Source: Glycomyces buryatensis
Lineage (GTDB): Bacteria; Actinomycetota; Actinomycetes; Mycobacteriales; Micromonosporaceae
Length of the DNA stretch: 64,000 nt
Direction of reading: 5' to 3'
NCBI RefSeq assembly: GCF_004912275.1
Contig: NZ_STGY01000086.1
Location: forward strand, 1-64,000
Shown: positions 32,822-41,518 of the stretch, piece after piece
Layout of the letters: every line of letters starts with the position of its first letter
Position numbering within the stretch: position 1 is the stretch's first letter
Position numbers and translations under genes: made by a program
Notes under the pieces: generated by a model
The model's database searches: none
What the model was told of the DNA's origin: nothing
The model's input: the letters and a program-made list of their open reading frames with translations, nothing else

Positions 32822-34639
32822 TCACTCTCGTTCGTCGGCGGTGCTCCTGCGCCGCATGAGGAGGAAGCCTCCGGCGGCGAGGATGACCACGACGGCGGCC
32901 CCCACCGCGATCCACACCCACATCGGGGTGCCGCCTTCGTCGGACTCCGCTGCGGGCTGGGCGGTGAGGTAGGCCCACATGAAGCCCTCCTGGCCGGTGA
33001 CCATGCCGTCGGTCGGCTGGGTGGTCATGCCGGAGATCTTGTCGCTGTTGTAGGCCTCCATATTGTTCTGGTAGTACAGCCAGATCACGGGGTTGTCGCT
33101 GTAGAGCAGCTGCTGTTGCTGCCGGACGAGCTCGGCGCGCGCGTCGGGGTCGGACTCGACCTTCTGCTGCTCGTGCAGGGCGTCGAACTCCTCGTTGCAG
33201 TAGGAGTTCTCGCTGGACCGCTCCGAACCGTCGGTCAGGGTCGGCAGCACCGCGCAGGTGTGCATGCCCAGCTGCTCGGTCGGGTTCGGGCCCACGCCCC
33301 AGCCGGAGAAGGCCACGTCGAACTCGCCCAGGTAGGCCAGGTCGTTCAGGGCCGTCTGCTCGATCGGCTCGGGAGTGATCTCCAGGCCGATCTGCTTCCA
33401 CCACTCGGACACGAACTGCACGACGGTGGCGTAGTCGGTGTTGTCGGCGTGCTGGTAGAAGCGGAAGCTGAGCTTCTGGTCCGAGTCGGGCATCGTGCGG
33501 ATGCCGTCCTCGCCCATCTCGTAGCCGGCCTCGTCGAGGATCCGGTTGGCCTCGTCGATGTCGAATTCGACCAGGTCCTCCCCGCCGTCCCAGTGCCACT
33601 GCTCGAAGATGGCGGGGATGAGCGAGGTAGCGGGGGTGCCGCTGCCGTCCAGGACGGTGTCCACAAGCGCCTGCTTGTCGATCGCGGTGTGCATGGCCAA
33701 CCGCACCGCCGGGTCCTTGAGGGCGGGGTGCCCGTCGCCGAACTCCTCGCCGTCCTGCGTGACGGTGCCGTGGTTGATCGTCAGCGAGACGTACCGGCGG
33801 CCTTGGGTGTCGTTGACGGTGACGTGGTCGTATTCGCCGAGGGCCTCGGCCTGCGCCGGGTTGAGCGCGCCGACGATGTCCACTTCGCCGGTCTCCAGCG
33901 CGGCGACGGCCGCGTCGGGCTCGGAGTAGTAGTCGTAGACGATCTCGTCGAAGCCGGGCGCGCCGTCCCAGTAGTTCTCGTTGGCGTCCAGGCGGATGAA
34001 CTCGTCGGTCTCGTACTCGCTCACCCGGAACGGGCCGGAGCCCACCAGCGGGAGCTGGTCGTTGGCGTCGTCGGCCGACGGGTCGGGGTAGGTCGACCAG
34101 ATGTGCTCGGGAACGATGTAGATGCCCCGGTTGATGACCTCGGCGGGGGCCGCTTCCTTGAGCGTGAGCACGAACGTGGTGTCGTCGGGGGCCTCGGCGC
34201 TGACCAGGTTCCCGGCGAAGTCGATGTTCCAGTCGCGAATGGCCTGGTTCTCGATGAGGAGGTTGTACGTGTAGGCCACGTCGGCCGCCGTCAGCGGCTC
34301 GCCGTCGGACCAGGTCGCACCCTCGCGAATGGTGAACGTCCACGTCAGACCGTCGTCGGACTCCGTCCACTCGGTGGCCAGGCCGGGGACCGGCTCGTAG
34401 CCGTCGGCGCCGATCCTAATGAGAGTGTCGTACGTCATCAGGTTGGTGTTGTAGGTGATGACGTAGCGCGCCTTGAACGGGTTCCACGTGTCGACTTCCT
34501 GATCGGTGGCGATCCGGATGGTGTCGGTGTCCTCGTCCTGGGCGGCGGCGCCGCTCGGCGCGGCGGCGACCAGCGCGGCCGACAGCGCCAGCGTCGCGCC
34601 CGCCGCGAGTAGACGCCAGGCTTTCGAAAGCTTGCTCAT
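32822..34639 (-). CDS. Peptide-binding protein with C-terminal membrane anchor
   Basis: This protein of about 605 residues is a family 5 (DppA/OppA-type) binding protein for the downstream peptide importer; the family pattern includes GLTWTFTIREGATWSDGEPL near residue 95. Unlike typical Gram-positive members it has no lipobox: the N-terminus is a Sec signal (KAWRLLAAGATLALSAALVA, cleavage near AAA-QDE). Instead residues about 575-597 form a hydrophobic span (MWVWIAVGAAVVVILAAGGF) followed by RRR, so it is anchored by its C-terminus. ATG at 34637-34639 gives a compact signal peptide; an ATG at 34658-34660 is an alternative. First gene of the ten-gene operon. Confidence 0.9.
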   Translation of the reverse strand: MSKLSKAWRLLAAGATLALSAALVAAAPSGAAAQDEDTDTIRIATDQEVDTWNPFKARYVITYNTNLMTYDTLIRIGADGYEPVPGLATEWTESDDGLTWTFTIREGATWSDGEPLTAADVAYTYNLLIENQAIRDWNIDFAGNLVSAEAPDDTTFVLTLKEAAPAEVINRGIYIVPEHIWSTYPDPSADDANDQLPLVGSGPFRVSEYETDEFIRLDANENYWDGAPGFDEIVYDYYSEPDAAVAALETGEVDIVGALNPAQAEALGEYDHVTVNDTQGRRYVSLTINHGTVTQDGEEFGDGHPALKDPAVRLAMHTAIDKQALVDTVLDGSGTPATSLIPAIFEQWHWDGGEDLVEFDIDEANRILDEAGYEMGEDGIRTMPDSDQKLSFRFYQHADNTDYATVVQFVSEWWKQIGLEITPEPIEQTALNDLAYLGEFDVAFSGWGVGPNPTEQLGMHTCAVLPTLTDGSERSSENSYCNEEFDALHEQQKVESDPDARAELVRQQQQLLYSDNPVIWLYYQNNMEAYNSDKISGMTTQPTDGMVTGQEGFMWAYLTAQPAAESDEGGTPMWVWIAVGAAVVVILAAGGFLLMRRRSTADERE

Positions 34640-34713
34640 GGGGGTGACTGCGCCTCGCATTCGGTTCCGGGTGCGGATCGGGCATCCGCCGTTTCCGGTC
34701 GGTTCACCGACCA

Positions 34714-34742
34714 GAATGACGGAATTCTTCGCGTGTTGTCAA
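34714..34742 (-). promoter_or_regulatory. Likely promoter of the peptide operon
   Basis: A consensus -35 TTGACA at 34737-34742 (minus strand) with poor -10 candidates at 17-18 bp (TCATTC or CATTCT, about 34713-34719). A weak -10 suggests dependence on an activator. Confidence 0.4.
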
Positions 34743-34910
34743 TGTTGTGGAGAAAGTTTTCAAGTCCGACACTGAACTGGAACGCGCCGCTCGGCCGAAC
34801 CCCCTGATCGAACCAACCTAGAGGGTGGTCGCCCGCGAGGGAAACCAGGGTACAAGAGGGAAAAATCGGTTAGATTCACAGCCAATGCAGTGAGTGAGTC
34901 GGGGGTCACT

Positions 34911-35000
34911 GTGTGGAATCGACCGAGTGACGCGCTCGTCCCCAAGCTCCTCGGCTACGCACCTGGCTGGGGCGCGGTCATCGTGGCCTTCCTCGCCTGA
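34911..35000 (+). CDS. Possible 29-residue upstream ORF before the aspartate decarboxylase gene
   Basis: A GTG-started frame preceded by GGGGG runs 29 codons (WNRPSDALVPKLLGYAPGW then GAVIVAFLA) and stops 19 nt before the aspD ATG. The C-terminal half is hydrophobic. It could be a leader peptide coupling translation to the decarboxylase or a tiny membrane peptide; a chance frame is also possible. The upstream sequence has a CAGTGA/TCACTG hairpin (about 34888-34911). Confidence 0.3.
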   Translation: MWNRPSDALVPKLLGYAPGWGAVIVAFLA

Positions 35001-35019
35001 CCGATCGAAGGAGTTCACA

Positions 35020-36642
35020 ATGTCCGACCAGCACACCGGGCGTGCCGAGCAGCGCCGTCTCGAATCGCTCAGCCCGTTCGAACTCAAGGGCAAGCTCATC
35101 GAGCTCGCCGACTCGAACCAGAAGCGCGAGGCCATCGCGATGGTCAACGCCGGTCGCGGCAACCCCAACTGGACGGCGACCTCGCCCCGTGAGGCGTTCT
35201 TCCAGCTCGGACTGTTCTCGGTGGAGGAATGCCGTCGCGACTGGGACGAGTTCGCCGATCTCGGCGGCATGCCCCAGAAGGACGGCATCGCCGCCCGGCT
35301 CGACAGCTTCCTCGGCCAGAACGCCGACGCGCCCGGCGCCGCGCAGCTGCGGGCCTCGGTCGCCTGGGCCACCGGCAAACTCGGGCTCGACCCCGACGAG
35401 TTCGTGGGCGAGTTGTCGGACGCGGTCGTCGGCGACCACTACCCGATGCCCGACCGGATGCTCGTGAACTGCGAGAAGATCGTCCATGCCTACCTGGCAG
35501 AAGCGATGGGCGGCGCACCCGAGGGCGGCTGGGACCTCTTCGCGGTCGAAGGCGGCACCGCCGCGATGTGCTACCTCTTCGATTCGGCACAGGTCAACGG
35601 CCTGCTCGCCAAGGGCGACAAGATCGCGATCATGACGCCGATCTTCACGCCGTACCTGGAGATCCCGCATCTGGACCGCTACGACTTCGAGGTCGTGGAG
35701 CTCAAGGCCGACAAGTTCACCGACAACGGCTTCCACGCCTGGCAGTACTCGGAGGCCGAGATCGACAAGCTCCGCGACCCGAGCATCAAGGCGCTGTTCT
35801 GCGTCAACCCGTCCAACCCGCCGTCGGTGAAGCTCACGCCCGACACCATGAACCAGATCGCCCAGATCGTCAAGGACGACAACCCGAACCTGGTGATCAT
35901 CACCGACGACGTGTACGGCACCTTCGTGGACGGCTTCCAGTCCCTCATGTCCGTCATCCCGCGCAATACGCTCGGCGTCTACTCCTTCTCCAAGTACTTC
36001 GGCTGCACCGGTTGGCGCCTCGGCGTCATCGCCGTCGGCAGGAACAACATCTTCGACCCGGCCATCGCCGCGCTGCCGCAGGACCACCAGGTCGCACTCA
36101 ACCGCCGCTACTCCACGATCTCGCTGGAGCCGGAGAACCTGAAGTTCGTCGACCGGCTCGTGGCCGACTCGCGGGACGTGGCGCTCAACCACACCGCCGG
36201 TCTCTCGACCCCGCAGCAGGTCCAGATGGCCCTGTTCTCGCTGCACTGCCTCATGGACGCCGAGGACCAGTACCGAAAGGACTGCCAGGCCATCATCGCC
36301 CGCCGCATGCAGGCCCTCACCGAGGCGCTCGACGTCGATCTGCCCGACGATACCGACGCCGCCCGCTACTACATTGAGCTCGACCTGCTCAGTTGGGCCA
36401 GTCAGCACCTGGGGGAGGACTTCGCGGACTGGATGCGGGAGACCTACGAGCCGACCGACCCGATCTTCCGCCTCGCCGAGCAGGCCTCGGTGGTGCTGCT
36501 CAACGGCGGCGGCTTCAGCGGTCCCGAATGGTCGGTCCGCGTCTCGATGGCGAACCTGCCCAAGGACGCCTACACCACCATCGGGTCCTGGCTTCGCCGC
36601 ATCGGCGACGAATACCAGGCCGAATACGCGAACCGCGGATAG
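35020..36642 (+). CDS. aspD: Bifunctional aspartate transaminase/aspartate 4-decarboxylase
   Basis: This 540-residue pyridoxal-phosphate enzyme converts L-aspartate to L-alanine and CO2 (with a side transaminase activity). The PLP lysine lies in YSFSKYFGCTGWRLG near residue 320, and the family-specific stretches VEGGTAAMCYLF near 180 and FCVNPSNPPSVKL near 268 are present; the length matches AsdA/AspD. The ATG at 35020 follows GAAGGAG. The antiporter gene lies 11 nt downstream. Together they form the classic decarboxylation cycle that consumes a cytosolic proton and generates proton motive force. Confidence 0.95.
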   Translation: MSDQHTGRAEQRRLESLSPFELKGKLIELADSNQKREAIAMVNAGRGNPNWTATSPREAFFQLGLFSVEECRRDWDEFADLGGMPQKDGIAARLDSFLGQNADAPGAAQLRASVAWATGKLGLDPDEFVGELSDAVVGDHYPMPDRMLVNCEKIVHAYLAEAMGGAPEGGWDLFAVEGGTAAMCYLFDSAQVNGLLAKGDKIAIMTPIFTPYLEIPHLDRYDFEVVELKADKFTDNGFHAWQYSEAEIDKLRDPSIKALFCVNPSNPPSVKLTPDTMNQIAQIVKDDNPNLVIITDDVYGTFVDGFQSLMSVIPRNTLGVYSFSKYFGCTGWRLGVIAVGRNNIFDPAIAALPQDHQVALNRRYSTISLEPENLKFVDRLVADSRDVALNHTAGLSTPQQVQMALFSLHCLMDAEDQYRKDCQAIIARRMQALTEALDVDLPDDTDAARYYIELDLLSWASQHLGEDFADWMRETYEPTDPIFRLAEQASVVLLNGGGFSGPEWSVRVSMANLPKDAYTTIGSWLRRIGDEYQAEYANRG

Positions 36643-36653
36643 GGGAGACGGCG

Positions 36654-38345
36654 ATGGACTGGATAGCGAACGAACTGCGCTCCAACCCGGAGATCGCCCT
36701 GTTCGTGTGCCTGGCCCTCGGCTTCGCCGTGGGCAAGGTCCGGATCTGGAAGATCTCCCTGGGCGGCGTCGCGGGCACGCTGGTCGTGGCGATCCTCATC
36801 GGCATGATCGGGGAAATCCAACTCAACGACCAGGTCAAGACCATCGCCTTCGCCCTGTTCATCTTCACGCTCGGATACATCTCCGGGCCGACATTCGTGG
36901 CGAGCCTCAACCGCAAGAGCCTCAAGTACGGCACGTTCACCGTCATCGAGGTCGTCTCGGTCCTGGTCATCACGGCCATCGCGATCGTGATCATGGGCCT
37001 GGACGTCGGCACCGCCGCCGGACTGCTGGCCGGCGGGGCGACCGAGTCGGCGGCGGTCGGCACTGCGACCGACGCGATCGCCCGACTCAACCTGCCGCAG
37101 AGCGAGATCGAGACGCTGCAGAACAATGTGGGCACCGCCTACTCGATCTCCTACATCTGCGGGCTCATCACGATCGTGCTGCTCGCCAGCCAGATCTTCC
37201 CTCAGATCATGCGGATCAACCTGCGCGAAGAGGCCACGAAGCTGTGGCGCAAGATGGGCGGCGCCGAGGACGAGGAGACCGCCACTCCGGCGGCGCCGAG
37301 CGTGGTCGGACGCGAGTACGAGGTCACCGCGGCCGCCGACCAGTCGGTCGGCACGCTCCAGGAATCATTCAACGGGGATGTCACCGTCGAAGCGGTGTAC
37401 CGGGGCCGTCAGAAGCAGATCCTCGACGACGAACTGATCCTTGTGGAGGGGGACAGGATCCTGGTAGTCGGCCGGCGCGAGGTCCTGGTGGGCGGCGCGA
37501 GCCAGATCGGCGACGAGGTCGCCGTCGAGGAACGCATGGAGATGGACCTGGACGTGGCCGAGGTCGTGGTCACCGCCAAGGGCTACAAGGCCACCACGCT
37601 CGGAGACATCCGCCACGACTTCGCCGAGGAGCGGCAGGGCGTGTTCCTGCAGAAGATCCAGCGGGGCGACCACGAACTGCCCGTGGAGCCGCAGACCGTC
37701 ATCCAGCACGGCGACACGGTGCGCCTGGCCGGGTCCGGACGCGACCTGCGCCGCGTCATTCCGCTGGTGGGCTTCCGGCTCGACCCGTCGGTGCGGATCG
37801 ACTTGGTGTTCATCTCGATCGGCGTGGTCGCGGGCTTCCTGGTCGGTCAGCTCGTCTGGCAGATCGGCGACATCCCGCTGACGCTCGGCACCGGCGGCGG
37901 TTGCCTGCTCACCGGTCTGCTGTTCGGGTGGCTGCGCTCCAAGCGGCCCACCTTCGGGCAGTACGACTCGGGGGCGGCCGACGTCATCAAGACGCTCGGC
38001 CTGGCCGTGTTCATCTGCGCGGTCGGCCTGTCCTCCGGGCCCGAGGCGGTCTCGCTGGTCAAGGAGTTCGGCGTGGGCCTGCCCATCGCCGGCGTCGCCA
38101 TGACGCTGATTCCCGCCTGCATTTCGCTGTTCGTGGCCTGGAGGGTCATGAAGCTGCCCGCGCCGCTGGCGCTCGGCGCGATCACCGGACAGCAGTGCTC
38201 GACGCCCGGCGTGACCGCCGTCCAGCAGGCCGCGGGCAATGCGACTCCCTTGATGGCCTATACGATCGTCTATGCCTTCTCCAATGTGGTGCTGCCCTTG
38301 CTGGGCCCGGTCGTCGTCGCTATGGCCCACGCCATCACCGGCTGA
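36654..38345 (+). CDS. aspT: Aspartate:alanine antiporter AspT
   Basis: This 563-residue protein of the AAE transporter family has two hydrophobic blocks (about 14-190 and 380-560, roughly 10 spans) separated by a large cytosolic region with two TrkA-C-like domains (about 215-370). Each half carries the Gly/Ser-rich family repeat (LAGGATESAAVGTATDAI; ITGQQCSTPGVTAVQQAAGN). It exchanges external aspartate for internal alanine. GGGGAG precedes the ATG. It is the partner of the upstream decarboxylase. Confidence 0.95.
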   Translation: MDWIANELRSNPEIALFVCLALGFAVGKVRIWKISLGGVAGTLVVAILIGMIGEIQLNDQVKTIAFALFIFTLGYISGPTFVASLNRKSLKYGTFTVIEVVSVLVITAIAIVIMGLDVGTAAGLLAGGATESAAVGTATDAIARLNLPQSEIETLQNNVGTAYSISYICGLITIVLLASQIFPQIMRINLREEATKLWRKMGGAEDEETATPAAPSVVGREYEVTAAADQSVGTLQESFNGDVTVEAVYRGRQKQILDDELILVEGDRILVVGRREVLVGGASQIGDEVAVEERMEMDLDVAEVVVTAKGYKATTLGDIRHDFAEERQGVFLQKIQRGDHELPVEPQTVIQHGDTVRLAGSGRDLRRVIPLVGFRLDPSVRIDLVFISIGVVAGFLVGQLVWQIGDIPLTLGTGGGCLLTGLLFGWLRSKRPTFGQYDSGAADVIKTLGLAVFICAVGLSSGPEAVSLVKEFGVGLPIAGVAMTLIPACISLFVAWRVMKLPAPLALGAITGQQCSTPGVTAVQQAAGNATPLMAYTIVYAFSNVVLPLLGPVVVAMAHAITG

Positions 38346-38708
38346 GCGTCCGTGCCGGTGTCCGCGCTCACCCTTGCGGGGCGCGGGTGCGGATGATTTA
38401 ATGGGCGCTGTGCCACGTGGCGCCGACCGAGAAATTCGAGGCAGGTCGGGCGCCGGGCGAGCACAATTACCTGAAGGGTCGTGTCATGAGGTCAAACTCC
38501 ACGCTCATCATCTGACGCCTTAGTCGCGTCGTCTTCTGTCCCCGGGAATCAACTCCCGTGCCGCGACAGCTCTGAACCCACCGTCCCCAGTGGATGCGGC
38601 CTGGTGCCGTCTCCCGTGACGGTCGCTTCGCGTCCGAATGCAGATTCGGCGCGCCCCCAATACTTTCCGCGTGCGCGGAACCCTATTCATGGAGTCAGAC
38701 CAATACCT
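38346..38708. other. Intergenic region after aspT
   Basis: I see no gene. A GC-rich imperfect hairpin (GGCGC around 38404, GCGCC around 38420) might end aspT transcription but has no T-run. The hemerythrin promoter should lie near 38650-38690 but no clear boxes are visible. Confidence 0.35.
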
Positions 38709-39200
38709 ATGCACGAAACCAAGACCATCGACAATATGGGCGACAAGCTCATTGAAATCCACGACGCGCTCCGCGAGCAGTTGGACCGGGTTCGCAGTGA
38801 GGCCGACGCCCACTTCGCCGCGGCGGCCGAGTCCGCCGAGCCACCGAAGCCCGGGCTCGGGCTCCAGCTGCGCCAGCACTGCCTGACGTTCTGCGAGTTC
38901 CTGACCTTCCACCACGACAGCGAGGAGAACGGCGTGTTCCCCTCTCTGGCCGAGCACCACCCGCACCTGCGGGAGCCCATCGACCGGCTCCGCGAGGAGC
39001 ACAAGGTGGTGAACCGCCTCAAGGACGAGATCGCGGCGCTGGTGGGGGACATCGAGCTGTTCGACGCCGCCGCGTTCGCCACCGAGCTCGAGTCGATGAC
39101 CGACCGGTTGCACGCGCACCTGGACTACGAAGAGACCGAGCTGATCCCGGTGCTCGCCGAGATCCCGTTCCCGCCGGTGGCACCACCAGACACCCCCTAG
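38709..39200 (+). CDS. Hemerythrin domain-containing protein
   Basis: This 163-residue four-helix-bundle protein has the diiron ligand pattern: His in EIHDALREQ (near residue 18), an HHDSEENGVFP helix (near 78-85), HKVVN near 108, and HAHLDYEETELIP (near 140-148). The first ligand helix fits the cation-binding hemerythrin group used for oxygen, NO or iron sensing. The open frame extends upstream to 38604, but the ATG at 38709 gives a normal N-terminus; an ATG at 38736 is an alternative, and neither has a strong ribosome site. It stands alone. Confidence 0.85.
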   Translation: MHETKTIDNMGDKLIEIHDALREQLDRVRSEADAHFAAAAESAEPPKPGLGLQLRQHCLTFCEFLTFHHDSEENGVFPSLAEHHPHLREPIDRLREEHKVVNRLKDEIAALVGDIELFDAAAFATELESMTDRLHAHLDYEETELIPVLAEIPFPPVAPPDTP

Positions 39201-39259
39201 CGTTTTCGGAAAACTCCCCCAGTGGGGCCGTTGACCAGGCCCGAAGTCCGATGTGTCCG

Positions 39260-39307
39260 ACTGATCACGATCAGTGGCTTGTGCCCAGGATCATACCCGC
39301 CTAGCGT
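39260..39307 (+). promoter_or_regulatory. Promoter and upstream dyad of the secreted metallopeptidase
   Basis: -35 TTGTGC (39279-39284) and -10 TAGCGT (39302-39307) are 17 bp apart. The perfect dyad ACTGATC-AC-GATCAGT (39260-39275) ends 3 bp before the -35 box, a position typical of an activator site. Confidence 0.55.
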
Positions 39308-39374
39308 TTCTATTGCGAATATCACACGCGGCCGGGGCTTCGGTCCCGGTCGCGGCGACAAGATTGGAATCGAT

Positions 39375-40256
39375 ATGGGACCGGCACTCCCAAAGCGACG
39401 CAATAGAAAGCGCACCATCCTCGCGGCCATCGGCGCGACCGTCATCGCATTCGGCACCACCGCCTTTGCGCTGACTTCCGCCGGGGCCGAAACGACCGGA
39501 TCGGATGCCGGTGCGGCCCAAGAGGATTGGAACCCGCCCGCGGAGCTCGTCCAGCCGCTCGACGAGGTCTGGGCGCACTACGAAGACACCTACAACATGG
39601 ACTTCCAGAACTTCGGCTGGGACCAGGTCATGGCCACCGGGGGGACGATCAATTACTGCGTCCGCTGGGATTCGACGCAGCAGGCCTCGGCCGAGCTGCG
39701 GGACGGCATCGAGGCGAAGCTGGCCGAGCAGTACCAGCTCTGGTTCGACCAGATGGCCGGGTTCAGTGACTGGCCGTTCGAGACCATCGAGGTCAATGTC
39801 GTCGGCTGGGCCGCGACCGATCGGGCCCTGCTCGATTGGGACGACGACTCGGTGGACGTCTACATCGGGGACATGAACGAGGGTGCGCCGCAGTGCTCCG
39901 AGGACTGCGGCCGATTCTTCAATCAGGACGGTGACTACTCGAACTGTCCCGGCGGAGCCGACCATCATTACGACCAGAGCCTGTGGCTCACGGACGGCAT
40001 GGGCGGCGGCGCCGGCGGCGACTGGGGCCAGCGCATGGGCCAGGAGTACTTCACCGGCGCGCTCGATCAGGAGCAGATCACGATCTACCTGCACGAGCTC
40101 GGCCACACCTTCGGGCTGGACGACTTCTACGACTGGACCCCGACGGGCCAGTGCTGCTTCATCATGAACGCCGGCTCCTCGCCGACCATCACCGAATTCG
40201 ACGAGTGGATGCTCAGGGACTGGTGGTGGCACCTCAAAACCCGCTACGACCTCTGA
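39375..40256 (+). CDS. Secreted zinc metallopeptidase (HExxHxxGxxD)
   Basis: This 293-residue protein has a basic N-terminus (PALPKRRNRKR) and a hydrophobic signal segment ending near SAGAETT, so it is exported. The zinc site HELGHTFGLDD lies near residue 236, with the third ligand Asp two residues after the Gly, and a Met-turn candidate FIMNAGSS follows, placing it among metzincin-like peptidases. Six or more Cys (CSEDCG, GQCCF) suggest disulfides. The C-terminus EWMLRDWWWHLK recurs in secreted actinobacterial relatives. Substrate unknown; a terminator follows at 40346. Confidence 0.82.
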   Translation: MGPALPKRRNRKRTILAAIGATVIAFGTTAFALTSAGAETTGSDAGAAQEDWNPPAELVQPLDEVWAHYEDTYNMDFQNFGWDQVMATGGTINYCVRWDSTQQASAELRDGIEAKLAEQYQLWFDQMAGFSDWPFETIEVNVVGWAATDRALLDWDDDSVDVYIGDMNEGAPQCSEDCGRFFNQDGDYSNCPGGADHHYDQSLWLTDGMGGGAGGDWGQRMGQEYFTGALDQEQITIYLHELGHTFGLDDFYDWTPTGQCCFIMNAGSSPTITEFDEWMLRDWWWHLKTRYDL

Positions 40257-40297
40257 TCCGGCACCGGTGAAGCGGAGGCGCCCATGAGCAACCGCGA

Positions 40298-40330
40298 ATC
40301 CTATATTATATATCCTATATGAAATAGGAT
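40298..40330. repeat. AT-rich ATCCTAT repeat cluster
   Basis: ATCCTAT occurs at 40298-40304 and 40312-40318 in direct orientation and inverted (ATAGGAT) at 40324-40330. The last two form a 7-bp inverted repeat with 5-nt spacing. The block is nearly pure A/T in a GC-rich genome and lies between the metallopeptidase stop and its terminator. It could be a protein-binding or DNA-unwinding site. Confidence 0.6.
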
Positions 40331-40345
40331 CTGCCGAAACGCAGG

Positions 40346-40370
40346 GCGGAGGCCCCGATGGGGCCTCCGC
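40346..40370 (+). terminator. Intrinsic terminator after the metallopeptidase
   Basis: 11-bp perfect arms (40346-40356 and 40360-40370) with a GAT loop followed by TTTCG. Confidence 0.85.
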
Positions 40371-40449
40371 TTTCGTCTGCCCAAAGCGACATTCCGGACC
40401 CGCATGGACACCCGGGCAACCCTGGTCGCGAAGAGCCGATAGTGTTTAG

Positions 40450-40462
40450 CATTGTCGAACGC
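40450..40462 (+). promoter_or_regulatory. Operator-like site before gylR
   Basis: CATTGTCGAACGC, 28 nt upstream of the gylR start. Its first 11 bases recur exactly at 41519-41529 before glpF, suggesting autoregulation by GylR. Confidence 0.65.
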
Positions 40463-40490
40463 GGAACGCATTTGGAACGGAGGCGCCGCC

Positions 40491-41255
40491 ATGGCCCGGA
40501 ACATCCAGTCGCTGGAGCGCGCGGCGGCCATGCTTCGCCTGCTCGCCGGCGGCGAGCGCCGCCTGGGCCTGTCCGACATCGCCTCTTCATTGGACCTGGC
40601 CAAGGCCACCGCCCACGGCATTCTGCGCACCCTCCAGCACGAGGGCTTCGTGGAGCAGGACCCCGACTCCGGCCGCTACCAGCTGGGGGCCGAACTGCTT
40701 CGCCTCGGCACCACCTACCTCGACGTGCACGAACTGCGGGCGCGCGCCCTCGTGTGGACCGACGACCTGGCCCGCGCCAGCGGCGAGGCGGTCTACCTGG
40801 GGGTGCTGCACCAGCAGGGCGTCCTGGTAGTCCACCACGTCTTCCGGCCGGACGACAGCCGCCAGGTGCTGGAAGTGGGGGCGATGCAGCCGCTCCACGC
40901 GACCGCGCTGGGCAGGGTCTTGGCCGGCTACGATCCGGTGGCGCACAGCGAGATGGTCGACGGGAAGCGGGAGCCGTTCACGGCCCGCACCGTCACCGAG
41001 CTGCCCGCCCTCGAAGAGGTCCTGAATCTGACTCGGGCGCAAGGGTATGCGACCGATATCGAGGAGACTTGGGAGGGCGTGGCCTCGGTCGCGGCCCCGG
41101 TCTTCGACCGGCGCCGCATGGCGGTCGGCGCGGTCGGCGTCACCGGCGCGGTCGAGCGGGTCTGCTCGGGCGGGGAGCTGCGTCCCGAGCTCATCGCGGC
41201 GATCCGCGATACCGCCAGGGCCGTCTCCCGGGACCTGGGCTCGGGCCCCTTCTAG
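40491..41255 (+). CDS. gylR: IclR-family glycerol operon regulator (GylR-like)
   Basis: This 254-residue regulator has an N-terminal winged helix (residues 1-65; LGLSDIASSLDLAKATAHGI) and a C-terminal IclR effector domain (about 80-250). The size and position upstream of glpF-glpK-glpD match Streptomyces GylR, which represses the glycerol operon and itself and is released by glycerol 3-phosphate. The ATG at 40491 follows GGAGG; the longer frame from 40452 begins inside the operator-like site and is rejected. Confidence 0.88.
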   Translation: MARNIQSLERAAAMLRLLAGGERRLGLSDIASSLDLAKATAHGILRTLQHEGFVEQDPDSGRYQLGAELLRLGTTYLDVHELRARALVWTDDLARASGEAVYLGVLHQQGVLVVHHVFRPDDSRQVLEVGAMQPLHATALGRVLAGYDPVAHSEMVDGKREPFTARTVTELPALEEVLNLTRAQGYATDIEETWEGVASVAAPVFDRRRMAVGAVGVTGAVERVCSGGELRPELIAAIRDTARAVSRDLGSGPF

Positions 41256-41467
41256 CGGCTTTCTGAACGCCCCCGGCCGCCTCGGCCCGTCCGCGCTGAA
41301 ATTTCTTCGTCAATCTGACCGATTTCGTTGACATGTTTACTTCATTGCGGATGTACTGGGTGATCCACTCCTGCAAGCCACTTCATCGCATCCGGTGGTG
41401 CCCGCGCTGTCGCGTGGGGTCGCCGGTGCCACGAGGTGCCGGATTGTCTATGTGTCGGTAGTCACAA

Positions 41468-41495
41468 TTGGCTTGACGGTGTAGTAATGTAGGAG
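41468..41495 (+). promoter_or_regulatory. Possible promoter of the glpFKD operon
   Basis: -35 TTGGCT (41468-41473) and -10 TAGGAG (41490-41495) with a 16-bp spacer. The expected start near 41502 lies just upstream of the operator-like repeat, fitting repression by GylR. The boxes are weak. Confidence 0.35.
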
Positions 41496-41518
41496 AACAC
41501 TTTGCGTACGTCGGTCGA

